From DATLMR01 sp035537555 (GTDB lineage Bacteria > Acidobacteriota > Blastocatellia > UBA7656), in assembly GCA_035537555.1 (NCBI GenBank), contig DATLMR010000007.1, forward strand, positions 1-22,873: a DNA stretch of 22,873 bases, read 5' to 3'. A model generated the notes under the pieces. It saw only the letters and a program-made list of their open reading frames with translations. It was not told where the DNA came from and searched no databases. A program made the position numbers and the translations under genes. This document shows, in pieces, positions 1-7,885 of this stretch (position 1 is the stretch's first letter; the number at the start of each line of letters is the position of its first letter).

Positions 1-437
1 TGGCCAGCCTGCACCGCCTCTCGGGCCGGTACGTGACCAACGTCGGCGCGGAGGCGAGCGCCGGTGAGCGCGAGATGCGCAGCCTGCGCATCAAGGCTCC
101 GAACGTATTCACCGTGGTCGGCACCCTCTCGGGCGGGAACCAGCAGAAAGTCGTCGTCGCCAAATGGCTCCTGACCCGGCCGGTCGTGCTCTTCCTCGAC
201 GAGCCGACGCGGGGAATAGACATAGGCGCGAAACAGGAGATCTACGCGCAGATAAACAAGCTCGCCGAAACCGGGCTTGCCATAGTCGTGGTCTCGTCGG
301 AGCTGCCCGAAGTCCTCGGGCTCTCTGACCGCGTGCTCGTGCTTCACGAAGGCAAGCTCACCGGCGAATTCACCCGCACGGAGGCGACGGCGGACGCGGT
401 GATGGCGTGCGCCACCGGGCACACCGTCAACATTTGA
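1..437 (+). CDS. Sugar ABC transporter ATP-binding protein, C-terminal part (XylG/RbsA type)
   Basis: This is the 3' end of a gene that enters from the left edge; the frame is open from base 3 and no start lies in the window. It encodes about 145 residues of the second ATPase domain of a tandem-domain sugar importer ATPase (carbohydrate uptake type 2), which powers import of pentoses or similar monosaccharides at the inner membrane. Visible motifs are the ABC signature LSGGNQQKV with the following AKWLL, Walker B VVLFLDEPTRGID, and the VVSSELPE segment that replaces the H-loop in this family. The stop is 41 bases before the permease gene, so the two are co-transcribed. The periplasmic binding protein is presumably upstream, outside the window. 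Xylose is the likely substrate because the permease resembles XylH, but substrate specificity is an inference. Confidence 0.93.
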   Translation, partial: ASLHRLSGRYVTNVGAEASAGEREMRSLRIKAPNVFTVVGTLSGGNQQKVVVAKWLLTRPVVLFLDEPTRGIDIGAKQEIYAQINKLAETGLAIVVVSSELPEVLGLSDRVLVLHEGKLTGEFTRTEATADAVMACATGHTVNI

Positions 438-478
438 ATCAGCGAGTTTGGATGCCGTGAAGATTCGACGAGGTCAAA

Positions 479-1681
479 ATGGAGAAACCAGTCTCTGAGC
501 CTGTTATAGACCGCCCACCCGTGAACGCGGACGCCGCGCCCCAGGCCGGGGCCGGTAAATTCAAGCTGCCCACCGACGCGCTGCGCGCTTACGCGATGGT
601 GATCGCGCTCGTAGCCATATGGATATACTTCTACTGGTCGAACGACGTCTTCCTCGACCCGCGCAACTTCTCTAACCTCATGCGCCAGACGGCCGTCACG
701 GGCGTGCTCGCCGTCGGCATGCTCATGGTCATCGTCACGGGCCAGATCGACCTCTCGGTCGGCTCGATCGTGGGGCTCGCCGGAGGCATCGCGGCGATCG
801 CCCAGGGATGGCTCGGCTGGGGGCTCGTGCCTTCCCTCGCGAGCGGGATAGGCGTGGCTATGGCTATAGGAGCCGCGCAGGGCACGCTCGTCGCTTACGC
901 CAATATTCCCGCCTTCATCGTCACTCTGGGAGGGCTGCTGGCCTGGCGCGGCGCAATAAAAGGATTGTCCAAAGGCAACACGATTCCGCTCCAGCTCGAG
1001 GGCTTCAAGTCCATCGGCCAGTCTTACGTCGCGCCCGCGATCGGGTACGCGATAGCCGGCCTGGCCGTGGCGGCCATCGCGTGGCTCGCCCTGCGGCGAA
1101 ACAGCGTGCGAAAGCGGTACGGCCTCAAGCAGGAGGGGGCGATGACACTCGCGCTCCGCATCCTCGTCCCTTCGGTGATCGTCGTCGGCTTCATCTGGAT
1201 GTTGAACTCTTACGCGGGCGTGCCGATACCGGTAATCATTCTCCTCGCCGTCGCCCTCATAGGCGCTTTCGTTACTCAAAACACCACCTTCGGGAGATAC
1301 CTCTACGCCATCGGCGGCAACCCGGACGCGGCGCGCCTGTCAGGCATCAATATTCGAAGGCACATTCTCGCGGTCTTCATCATCATGGGCGCGCTCACGG
1401 GGATCGCGGCCATCATCTATACGGCGCGAGTCGGCAGCGCCTCGCCCGACGCCGGGGTGCTGCTCGAACTCGACGCCATCGCCGCGTGCGTCATCGGAGG
1501 CGCGAGCCTGATGGGCGGGCGCGGCACGGTCTTCGGAGCATGCCTTGGCGCGCTCTTTATGGCGACGCTCGATAACGGCATGTCTTTGAATAACGTGCAG
1601 GACTACATTCAGGACATAATCAAGGGCGTCATTCTTGTGGCCGCCGTGGGCGTGGACATGATCGGCCGCAAGCGCGGGTAG
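479..1681 (+). CDS. xylH: Sugar ABC transporter permease, XylH-like
   Basis: The 400-residue hydrophobic protein has about ten predicted membrane segments and belongs to the BPD_transp_2 permease family (RbsC/XylH). It forms the inner-membrane channel for monosaccharide uptake with the ATPase just upstream. Family landmarks are QIDLSVGSIVGLAGG near residue 83, the cytoplasmic loop FGRYLYAIGGNPDAARLSGI and CVIGGASLMGGRGTVFGA near the C-terminus. The closing LDNGMSLNNVQ segment and the length close to 400, longer than RbsC, favour XylH over a ribose permease. The ATG is preceded by GAGG at a good distance. The cytosolic N-terminus of about 35 residues is typical of XylH proteins. The permease call is secure; xylose as substrate is probable only. 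Confidence 0.9.
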   Translation: MEKPVSEPVIDRPPVNADAAPQAGAGKFKLPTDALRAYAMVIALVAIWIYFYWSNDVFLDPRNFSNLMRQTAVTGVLAVGMLMVIVTGQIDLSVGSIVGLAGGIAAIAQGWLGWGLVPSLASGIGVAMAIGAAQGTLVAYANIPAFIVTLGGLLAWRGAIKGLSKGNTIPLQLEGFKSIGQSYVAPAIGYAIAGLAVAAIAWLALRRNSVRKRYGLKQEGAMTLALRILVPSVIVVGFIWMLNSYAGVPIPVIILLAVALIGAFVTQNTTFGRYLYAIGGNPDAARLSGINIRRHILAVFIIMGALTGIAAIIYTARVGSASPDAGVLLELDAIAACVIGGASLMGGRGTVFGACLGALFMATLDNGMSLNNVQDYIQDIIKGVILVAAVGVDMIGRKRG

Positions 1682-1694
1682 CGCGCTCAAGCTC

Positions 1695-1710
1695 GGCCCC
1701 GCGGGGGGCC
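1695..1710 (+). terminator. Possible weak terminator hairpin after the sugar ABC operon
   Basis: A perfect 6-bp stem (GGCCCC / GGGGCC, 4-base loop) lies 14 bases after the permease stop. It is GC-rich but followed by ATATGTTCTT rather than a real U-tract, so termination would be partial at best. It sits between the transporter and the unrelated glucoamylase gene, where a terminator would make sense. Confidence 0.35.
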
Positions 1711-1829
1711 ATATGTTCTTAGCAGCCGAGACGGGTCCATGAGTGAAAGACCTTCAATCCATATCACCCTTGCGCCGCGCTCGCCTTCCTGCTCATCCTG
1801 TCCTGCGCTCCAACTTTATAGATATTGAG

Positions 1830-4586
1830 ATGAAACTATTTAAAGCCGGATTCGGAATTACGCGGGCCGCCCTGCTTCTGTGCGCCGCGCTCTCTCTCCC
1901 GTCGATCTCGCTCGGCCAGACGCCGGACGCGACGGCGCCGGGCGGGCCGGGCGCGAAGCCTTCCTGGACAAACGGAAACAAGCAGGGTATCGGCACCTCG
2001 AACACGCTCTCTTCCAAAGTGTGGTTCACGCTCGGCGGCGGCGCGCTGAACGAAGTCTATTACCCGACGGTAGACAAGGCGAATACGCGGAGCCTCGAAT
2101 TCATCGTGACGGACGGCCGCACGTTCGCCGAGGTCGAAAGCGGCGCGGCCGATCACAGGGTCGAGGTCCTGCGGGCCGATTCACTCGCCTTCAGGCAGAT
2201 CAATACCGCCAGGAGCGGGCGCTATCGGATCGCCAAGACCTACATCACCGACCCCGACCGCGATACGGTGCTCATCAACGTCGTCGTTCAGTCTCTGAAA
2301 GGCGAGCGGCTGCGCCTGTTCGCGCTCTTCGATCCTGCCCTGAACAACAGCGGAAACTACGACACCGGCTATTCGCGGGACGGAGCGCTCGTGGCCGAAG
2401 ACGAAGGCATCGCCTCCGCGCTCCTGTCGAGCTCGGGCTTCACCCGGACCACGAGCGGTTTCATGGGAACGAGCGACGGCCTGGCCGACCTGAAGGCCGA
2501 CTTCAGGCTGGACCGGACATACGCGCGCGCGGCAAAGGGCAACGTGGTTCAGGTCGGAGAGCTGCCTGCCTCGGCCGCTCCCTTCACTCTCGCGCTCGGA
2601 TTCGGGAGCAATGGCGCGAGGGCGGTCGAGGCCGCGCGAGCTTCTCTCAAGGCGGGCTTCGACGCGATGCTGGAGCGATATAACAAGGGGTGGCGAGATT
2701 ATGTCGCCACTCTCAAGACCGGGGATGAAAAGTACCGCGCACAGTTTCAGATGGCGGCCATGGTGCTCAAGGCGCACGAAGACAAGACCCTGAGGGGCGC
2801 GGGGATAGCTTCGCTCACGGTGCCCTGGGGCGACGCGGCGGACGCGAGCGAGCCGAACGTCGGGGGGTATCACAACGTCTGGTCCCGCGACCTTTATCAC
2901 GTCGCGACGGCCTTCCAGGCGATGGGAGACAAAGAGTCCGCCGACCGCGCGCTCAACTATCTCTTCACGGTCCAGCAGAAGAAAGACGGCTCTTTCCCGC
3001 AGAATTCTTGGCTCGACGGAAGGCCGTACTGGAACTCGCTCCAACTCGACGAGGTCGCCTATCCGCTGATCCTCGCCTACGAGCTCGGGCGCATGGATTC
3101 AGAGACGTTCGAAAGGCACGTGAAGCCCGCCGCGAACTTCATAGTCAGGAACGGGCCCGCGACTCCACAGGAAAGATGGGAGGAAGAGAGCGGGTACTCT
3201 CCTTCGACCATAGCCGCCGAGATCGCGGGGCTCGTCTGCGCCGCCGAGATCGCGCGCCGCAATCGCGATGAGGCCTCGGCCGCGCTTTGGCTGGCGGTCG
3301 CGGACTCGTACGAGAGAAACGTCGAGTCCTGGACCGCGACGAATAACGGGCCGTACGGAGGCCGCTACTTCATTCGCCTCGCGCAGGAAGGCAGGCCCGA
3401 CTCGGGCACGAAGATCGAGCTCAACAACGGGGCCGGCGTCTTCGACGAGCGTGAGATTGTCGACGCGGGATTTCTGGAGCTCGTGCGGCTCGGGATTCGC
3501 CCGGCCGGCGATCCGTTGATAAAGAGGTCGCTCGAAGTAGTTGACGGCAGGATCAAAGTCGAGACGCCGAACGGCCCCGCGTGGTACAGGTATAACCACG
3601 ACGGGTATGGCGAGAAAGCCGACGGCACGGGGTACGACGGGACGGGCGTGGGCAGAGCCTGGGTCCTGCTGACGGGCGAGCGGGGAGAGTACGCCCTCGC
3701 TTCGGGCGGGGACGCGACTCCTTACCTGGACGCGATGGCGCGAATGGCGAATGAAGGATTGATGCTCCCCGAGCAGGTTTGGGATCGCGCCGACTCTCCA
3801 TCTCCCCACCTGCGCTTCGGGGAGGGGACGGGCTCGGCCACGCCTCTCGCCTGGACCAACGCTCAGTTCATCAGGCTCGCGCTCGCGCAGAAGGAGAAGC
3901 GCCCGCTGGCCGCGCCCGCTCTGGTAGTCGATCGTTACAGGGACGGGCGGACCGCGAGGCGAGCGTCCCCGAAGATCACCTTCGCGCCACTGGCGGAAGA
4001 GGCGGCCCCCGGCCGGAAGGTCATGGTCACGGGGACCGCCGAAGGCGCGCGCGTGGTCGCCCTCGTCGGCAATGAAGTGCGGGAGCTGAGCCCCGGCCCG
4101 TTCAATCTGCCCGTGGAGCTGGGCCGGGAAGATCTGCGGATAGTCGTCGCGGCAATGGGAGCCGGAGGGGAGACGGCCGCCGAGCAGATCTCGATCAAGC
4201 CTCTGCGCCCCGGCGCGCAGGGCGAAGACGCGGGGCCTCCCGACTGGTCCGATAGAAGGATAGGCGACCAGCTCATGAGCGGCACCTCGCCCAGGATCAA
4301 CGGCCCGTGGGTGACGTTCATTTACCGGGGCGATGCTAGAGAAGTCGAGGTCGTAGGAGACATGTCGGACTGGGCGAAACGCGGCTTGAAGATGCGGCAG
4401 CTTGCCGGGACTAACGTCAAGTACCTGTCTATGCGATTCCCGCTCGATGGGCGTATCGAGTACAGGTATGTCGTCGACGGCCAGACGGTTCTCGACCCGC
4501 TCAATCCCAACAGAATAAGCAACGGCGCGGGGGGAGAGAACAGCTTCTTCACGATGCCGGGCTATAAGCCGCCCAAGACGCAATGA
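1830..4586 (+). CDS. Secreted GH15 glucoamylase/glucodextranase with C-terminal CBM48-like domain
   Basis: The 918-residue exported glycoside hydrolase should release glucose from the non-reducing ends of alpha-glucans. I place the start at ATG 1830, because a classical signal peptide begins there (MKLFKAGF, hydrophobic core ITRAALLLCAALSL, cleavage near SLGQ). An in-frame GTG at 1743 would add 29 unconvincing residues before it. Domain order: glucodextranase-type N domain about residues 40-310, (alpha/alpha)6 GH15 catalytic domain about 310-690, a beta-rich linker domain about 700-800, and from about 817 a CBM48/E-set glycogen-binding-like fold (VTFIYRGDAREVEVVGDMSDW, YRYVVDG). The likely general acid is in RWEEESGYSPST (E451/E452) and the general base is in LPEQVWD (E648), both matching GH15 signatures. 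No clear Shine-Dalgarno precedes ATG 1830. The neighbouring sugar importer could take up a breakdown product, but a functional link is only inferred. Confidence 0.88.
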   Translation: MKLFKAGFGITRAALLLCAALSLPSISLGQTPDATAPGGPGAKPSWTNGNKQGIGTSNTLSSKVWFTLGGGALNEVYYPTVDKANTRSLEFIVTDGRTFAEVESGAADHRVEVLRADSLAFRQINTARSGRYRIAKTYITDPDRDTVLINVVVQSLKGERLRLFALFDPALNNSGNYDTGYSRDGALVAEDEGIASALLSSSGFTRTTSGFMGTSDGLADLKADFRLDRTYARAAKGNVVQVGELPASAAPFTLALGFGSNGARAVEAARASLKAGFDAMLERYNKGWRDYVATLKTGDEKYRAQFQMAAMVLKAHEDKTLRGAGIASLTVPWGDAADASEPNVGGYHNVWSRDLYHVATAFQAMGDKESADRALNYLFTVQQKKDGSFPQNSWLDGRPYWNSLQLDEVAYPLILAYELGRMDSETFERHVKPAANFIVRNGPATPQERWEEESGYSPSTIAAEIAGLVCAAEIARRNRDEASAALWLAVADSYERNVESWTATNNGPYGGRYFIRLAQEGRPDSGTKIELNNGAGVFDEREIVDAGFLELVRLGIRPAGDPLIKRSLEVVDGRIKVETPNGPAWYRYNHDGYGEKADGTGYDGTGVGRAWVLLTGERGEYALASGGDATPYLDAMARMANEGLMLPEQVWDRADSPSPHLRFGEGTGSATPLAWTNAQFIRLALAQKEKRPLAAPALVVDRYRDGRTARRASPKITFAPLAEEAAPGRKVMVTGTAEGARVVALVGNEVRELSPGPFNLPVELGREDLRIVVAAMGAGGETAAEQISIKPLRPGAQGEDAGPPDWSDRRIGDQLMSGTSPRINGPWVTFIYRGDAREVEVVGDMSDWAKRGLKMRQLAGTNVKYLSMRFPLDGRIEYRYVVDGQTVLDPLNPNRISNGAGGENSFFTMPGYKPPKTQ

Positions 4587-4630
4587 CCTGGCGGAGCGGA
4601 AGAGGGCTTCACCCCTGGAGCACAACCGCC

Positions 4631-4660
4631 TTGCCGGGCCTCGCGTCCGCTCCCTATACT
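4631..4660 (+). promoter_or_regulatory. Sigma70-type promoter for rlmN, probably leaderless
   Basis: TTGCCG (4631-4636) and TATACT (4655-4660) are separated by 18 bases. The -10 box ends 7 bases before the ATG of rlmN at 4668, so transcription would start at or beside the start codon. No Shine-Dalgarno precedes that ATG, which fits a leaderless transcript. This is read by eye and not verified. Confidence 0.5.
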
Positions 4661-4667
4661 TTCATTG

Positions 4668-5798
4668 ATGATTAATCTTGCGACGGATCGAAGAATCGAA
4701 TTGATCGGCCTGGACGACGCCGAATTGCGCGGGTTCCTTTCGGGGCTCGGCGAGAAGCCTTTTCGCGCGCGGCAGCTTTACGACGCGATCTACCGTCGCC
4801 GGATCGTCGATTTCGAGTCGATGACCGACCTTCCCAGGACGCTGCGCCGCATACTGGAAGAGCGCGCCGTCGTCTCCCGAACGCGAATTCACGATCTCTT
4901 TCTATCGTCCGACGGCACGCGGCGCTACCTGTTGAGGCTCGAAGACGACCGTGAAGTCGAGGCCGTCTTCATGCCCGATGACCGGCGCGATACCATCTGC
5001 ATTTCGAGCCAGGTAGGATGCCCCCTCGCCTGCGATTTCTGTATGACGGGCGTGATCGGCCTGAAGCGCAACATGTCGGCCGGGGAGATCGTCTCGCAGA
5101 TCGTTCTTGTGCTCAATGAAGTATACGGAGCCGGAGGAGAAGACCCGGCCCGCGCAGGCCGCGTCCGGCCTGAGAAAGAGCTCTGGGACGAGAGGCGCCT
5201 TCGTAAATACCATACTAATATCGTGATGATGGGTATGGGCGAGCCCCTGCTGAACTACGACAGCGTTATGAAATCGATCAGGCTCTTCGCCGCCGATGAC
5301 GGGCTCGCCATCACTCCGCGCAGGGTGACGCTTTCGACCGCCGGCATAGTCCCGAGAATCTACGACCTCGCAGGCGAAGAGATTCGCCCGCGCCTTGCGA
5401 TCTCGCTCACGGCCGCAAACGACGAGCTTCGCAACCGCCTCTTTCCGATAAACCGAAAATATCCGCTCGCCGAGCTGATCGAGGCGTGCCGCAAATTCCC
5501 GCTCAGAGACCGCGAGCGCCTCACGTTCGAGTACGTAATGCTCGCGGGGGTGAACGACAGCGACCGGGACGCGCGCGAGCTCGTGCGCCTTCTTTCGTCT
5601 ACCAAGGCCATGGTCAACCTCATCCCGCATAATCCCGCGCCCGAACTCCCGTACCTGTCGTCGCCGATGGATCGGATACTCCAGTTTCAAACCGTCCTCA
5701 CACAGGCGGGCCTTCCTTCCTACATTCGCAGGCCTCGCGGGCAGGACATATCGGCCGCCTGCGGTCAGCTCGCCGCGCGACATCAGGCCTCGGCCTAG
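4668..5798 (+). CDS. rlmN: Dual-specificity RNA methyltransferase RlmN (23S rRNA m2A2503 / tRNA m2A37)
   Basis: The 376-residue radical SAM enzyme methylates C2 of A2503 in 23S rRNA and A37 in some tRNAs. The [4Fe-4S] motif is CPLACDFC (C118, C122, C125 from ATG 4668). The first cysteine of CISSQVGC (C111) matches the conserved E. coli C118 position, and the cysteine in DISAACGQLA near the C-terminus matches the methyl-carrying C355. MMGMGEPLLNY and RLAISLTAANDELRNRLFPINRKYPL are further family blocks. A charged insertion of about 20 residues (around GEDPARAGRVRPEKELWDE) sits between the radical SAM motif and the GMGEP block, so the protein is slightly longer usual. The start could be TTG 4665, but ATG 4668 is preferred. 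It is a stand-alone housekeeping gene with its own promoter. Confidence 0.96.
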   Translation: MINLATDRRIELIGLDDAELRGFLSGLGEKPFRARQLYDAIYRRRIVDFESMTDLPRTLRRILEERAVVSRTRIHDLFLSSDGTRRYLLRLEDDREVEAVFMPDDRRDTICISSQVGCPLACDFCMTGVIGLKRNMSAGEIVSQIVLVLNEVYGAGGEDPARAGRVRPEKELWDERRLRKYHTNIVMMGMGEPLLNYDSVMKSIRLFAADDGLAITPRRVTLSTAGIVPRIYDLAGEEIRPRLAISLTAANDELRNRLFPINRKYPLAELIEACRKFPLRDRERLTFEYVMLAGVNDSDRDARELVRLLSSTKAMVNLIPHNPAPELPYLSSPMDRILQFQTVLTQAGLPSYIRRPRGQDISAACGQLAARHQASA

Positions 5799-5838
5799 CC
5801 ACGCGGCGCCGCTCCCGCAACCTTTCCCGGCCTCGGGC

Positions 5839-5868
5839 TTGACCCTCGTCCTCCCGAGCTGGTAAAAG
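5839..5868 (+). promoter_or_regulatory. Possible promoter for the PD-(D/E)xK protein gene
   Basis: TTGACC (5839-5844) is a good -35 box. The best -10 at an 18-base spacing is TAAAAG (5863-5868), matching four of six consensus bases. Transcription would begin at or next to the GTG start at 5875, as for rlmN upstream. The same AAAAGG bases could instead act as a weak ribosome site, so the assignment is uncertain. Confidence 0.3.
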
Positions 5869-5874
5869 GCGCGT

Positions 5875-7401
5875 GTGACCGGCCATGTCCCAATCCCGGA
5901 AGAGCTGAGCCGCGCGAGATACGAGCTGGAAGTCTTCCTGCTCGGCGGAGGGTTCGACCTCTATGAAGACGGCCGCTTCCTGTCGGCGGTCGAGCGCGGC
6001 CGCTGCTCGGCGGAGCCTTCATACGGCAAGCTGATCCTCTCCTGCCGGGGCGAGGGGTGGGCCCGTTCCTGGCGAATCATCTCGTGTGAAATAACTTCCG
6101 AGGGAGCCCGCCTGCAATGCTCTAAACAGATCGGGCGCGTTCGCTCGGTCGTGTTCATGTCCCGAGAGAAAACCATCGCGCCAGGCTCCGGGCTTCGAAG
6201 CGAGTTCGCCACGGAGCTAGTCCGGCTGATCGAGGCGAATTTTCAAGGCGCTCGCGTCGAGCGCGCGCGGGCGGGCCGCGATGACAGGCCGCGCCTTCAC
6301 GGCCGCTATACCCGCGTCGTAATCGAAGAGGGAGGCAAGACCTTCGCGGGCCTGGGCGTATCGGGACTTGAGGCCCAGCCCACTATCGACGGGGCGCTGG
6401 GAGCGGGGCTCGTATGGCTCAAGAGCCTGTCGGGCGGTAAAAGGCTTGCCAAAAGAACCGTAAGAGGGCTGAAGCTATTCGCGCCTCGCGGTCGCGCAGG
6501 CACGCTCGCGGCCAGACTGATGCTGGTTGACGCAGGGGCCGCGCCCGTCTCGCTCTACGAGGTCGATGATGAACGCGGAACGGTCTCGCCCGTGTCGCCC
6601 TTCGATCAGGGCGATCTCGCGGACAAGATGAAATCCCCGAGGCGGCGGGCGACCTGGCCGCGCGAGGACGACATCTCACCCGCCATGGCTTCGCGGCTTC
6701 GGTCGATCGTCGAGCTCGCGCCCGAGGTGATTGAATCGCGAAAGCGCGGCGCGTGGGTCGAGCTTTCCATCAACGGGCTCTCATTCGCCCGGGCCTCGGC
6801 GAAGGGGGAGAGGATCGACTTCGGAATCGAAACGATGCGGACTCTGCGGGAGCCCGACCGCCCGGAGCTTCACCGGCTGGTCCTCGATGTCGCGGCGCAC
6901 CGGAGGGCCGATGCTACCGACAAAAGGCATTACCTGTACCGCGCGCACGCGGAGAGGTGGCTCGAAGCGGTACTGCGCAAGGACGTGAGCGTGGTCGATC
7001 CGGGGCTCGACCCTCGCTTTGCGTACTCGCAGGTGCCGACCTATCGGGGTGAGTTGAGAACATACATAGACCTGCTGGGGGCTACACAGAAGGGCCGGCT
7101 GGTCGTGATGGAATTGAAGGTGGCCGAGGACGCCGAGGCCCCGCTTCAGGGGCTCGATTACTGGATGCGTGTCGAATGGCACAGGCTGCGGGGCGACTTC
7201 ACGCGCCGGGGATATTTCAAAGGTAAGCCCCTTTCGGATGAGCCGCCCCTGCTTTACCTTGTCGCGCCGCTATTCCGCTTCCATAAGACGACCGGGCTCG
7301 TAGCAAAAGCGATCTCGAACCGCGTGCCGGTCTATCGCGTAGGCATCAACACGGATTGGCGGAGCGGTATTCGCGCGCTGCTCGTGGAACGATTGAATTG
7401 A
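5875..7401 (+). CDS. Uncharacterised protein with C-terminal PD-(D/E)xK nuclease-like core
   Basis: I do not recognise the family of this 508-residue protein. It starts at GTG 5875. The C-terminal third holds what looks like a PD-(D/E)xK (restriction-endonuclease-fold) core: D399 in TYIDLLG, then VVMELK with E413 and K415, preceded by E393 in YRGELRTYID and followed by a helix with a Q/Y motif (LQGLDYWMRVEW). The spacing fits an alpha-beta-beta core with metal-binding D and ExK. The rest (about residues 1-350) has no motif I can name. It is mixed alpha/beta, rich in Arg and Glu, without signal peptide or membrane segments, so it is probably cytosolic. The basic N-terminal region might bind nucleic acid. 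The gene stands alone between rlmN and a convergent small-gene operon, so context gives no function. Nuclease activity is an inference from the motif alone. Confidence 0.75.
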   Translation: MTGHVPIPEELSRARYELEVFLLGGGFDLYEDGRFLSAVERGRCSAEPSYGKLILSCRGEGWARSWRIISCEITSEGARLQCSKQIGRVRSVVFMSREKTIAPGSGLRSEFATELVRLIEANFQGARVERARAGRDDRPRLHGRYTRVVIEEGGKTFAGLGVSGLEAQPTIDGALGAGLVWLKSLSGGKRLAKRTVRGLKLFAPRGRAGTLAARLMLVDAGAAPVSLYEVDDERGTVSPVSPFDQGDLADKMKSPRRRATWPREDDISPAMASRLRSIVELAPEVIESRKRGAWVELSINGLSFARASAKGERIDFGIETMRTLREPDRPELHRLVLDVAAHRRADATDKRHYLYRAHAERWLEAVLRKDVSVVDPGLDPRFAYSQVPTYRGELRTYIDLLGATQKGRLVVMELKVAEDAEAPLQGLDYWMRVEWHRLRGDFTRRGYFKGKPLSDEPPLLYLVAPLFRFHKTTGLVAKAISNRVPVYRVGINTDWRSGIRALLVERLN

Positions 7402-7439
7402 CGTGAATCGGCGGATCGAAGCGACGCAAAAAGAGCCGG

Positions 7440-7469
7440 AAAAAAACAAAGGGCACACCGAGTGTGCCC
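7440..7469 (-). terminator. Strong rho-independent terminator of the small membrane-protein genes
   Basis: A perfect 8-bp stem GGGCACAC/GTGTGCCC (7451-7458 with 7462-7469, 3-base loop) is followed, when read on the minus strand, by TTTG and seven more T (7450-7440). This is a textbook terminator for the minus-strand small genes. On the plus strand the stem is followed by CAACCCTTTT, so it may also work weakly for the convergent gene ending at 7401. Confidence 0.85.
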
Positions 7470-7494
7470 CAACCCTTTTCCCTTGCTCGTTCGA

Positions 7495-7659
7495 CTATCG
7501 GGTAAGCTTTAAAACCACGCCGGGCTTGTTGATGTTGATATCAACTTCGTTCTTCTTGCCGCCGAAGATCCCTCCGAAATAGAGCAGAGCTCCAACGACC
7601 AGAATGATCAAAAAAGTGATCAGAATGTATAAGCCCGCCGTGGACCCTTCCTCTGCCAT
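7495..7659 (-). CDS. Small single-pass membrane protein (54 residues)
   Basis: The start at 7659 is set by GGGAGG lying 8 bases upstream of the ATG. A more upstream in-frame ATG (7689) has no such site and would include the Shine-Dalgarno in the coding sequence. The protein has a short acidic N-terminus (MAEEGST), one hydrophobic segment at about residues 9-31 (YILITFLIILVVGALLYFGG), a GGKKNE turn and a polar tail (VDININKPGVVLKLTR) that looks like a beta strand. It is last of three similar small genes and is followed by a strong terminator. I know no family for it. A role at the inner membrane, perhaps in stress, is only a guess from size and company. Confidence 0.75.
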   Translation of the reverse strand: MAEEGSTAGLYILITFLIILVVGALLYFGGIFGGKKNEVDININKPGVVLKLTR

Positions 7660-7707
7660 GGTCTTTTCCTCCCGGTCAAGCGTTCTCATGCGAGGATCGG
7701 GGATTCC

Positions 7708-7857
7708 TTACACCGCGGTTCTGCGCCCGCTCAAAAGGTTGAAGATCAGAACTATCACGGCCACGACGAGCAGCAAGTGAATGAGCGAGCCGCCGATGCC
7801 GCCGATAAGACCTAACAGCCAAAGTACCAAAAGAATCACGAGAATTGTCCAGAGCAT
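7708..7857 (-). CDS. lmo0937 family small membrane protein (49 residues)
   Basis: The gene encodes 49 residues starting MLWTILVILLVLWLLGLIGG and ending LLSGRRTAV, and is short enough to be overlooked. A perfect AGGAGG lies 5-6 bases before the ATG. Two hydrophobic stretches (about 3-19 and 25-42), split by a glycine-rich turn and ending in a short basic tail, match the pattern of the lmo0937 / DUF5670 family of tiny membrane proteins found in many bacteria. Their function is not established, though they are often seen beside stress-related genes. It is the middle gene of a three-gene minus-strand set, with 28 bases to the upstream gene and about 48 bases to the downstream one. Confidence 0.85.
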   Translation of the reverse strand: MLWTILVILLVLWLLGLIGGIGGSLIHLLLVVAVIVLIFNLLSGRRTAV

Positions 7858-7885
7858 AATTTCCTCCTTAGAATGTTAGTGGCGC

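Noticed and set aside
3099..4625. Long minus-strand ORF (508 codons) opposite the glucoamylase
   Set aside because: It is antisense to a well supported GH15 gene, is rich in Arg, and has no recognisable domain.
5875..7401. PD-(D/E)xK protein as part of a restriction or anti-phage system
   Set aside because: No methylase, helicase, ATPase or toxin partner lies beside it; the flanking genes are rlmN and a convergent set of small membrane-protein genes.
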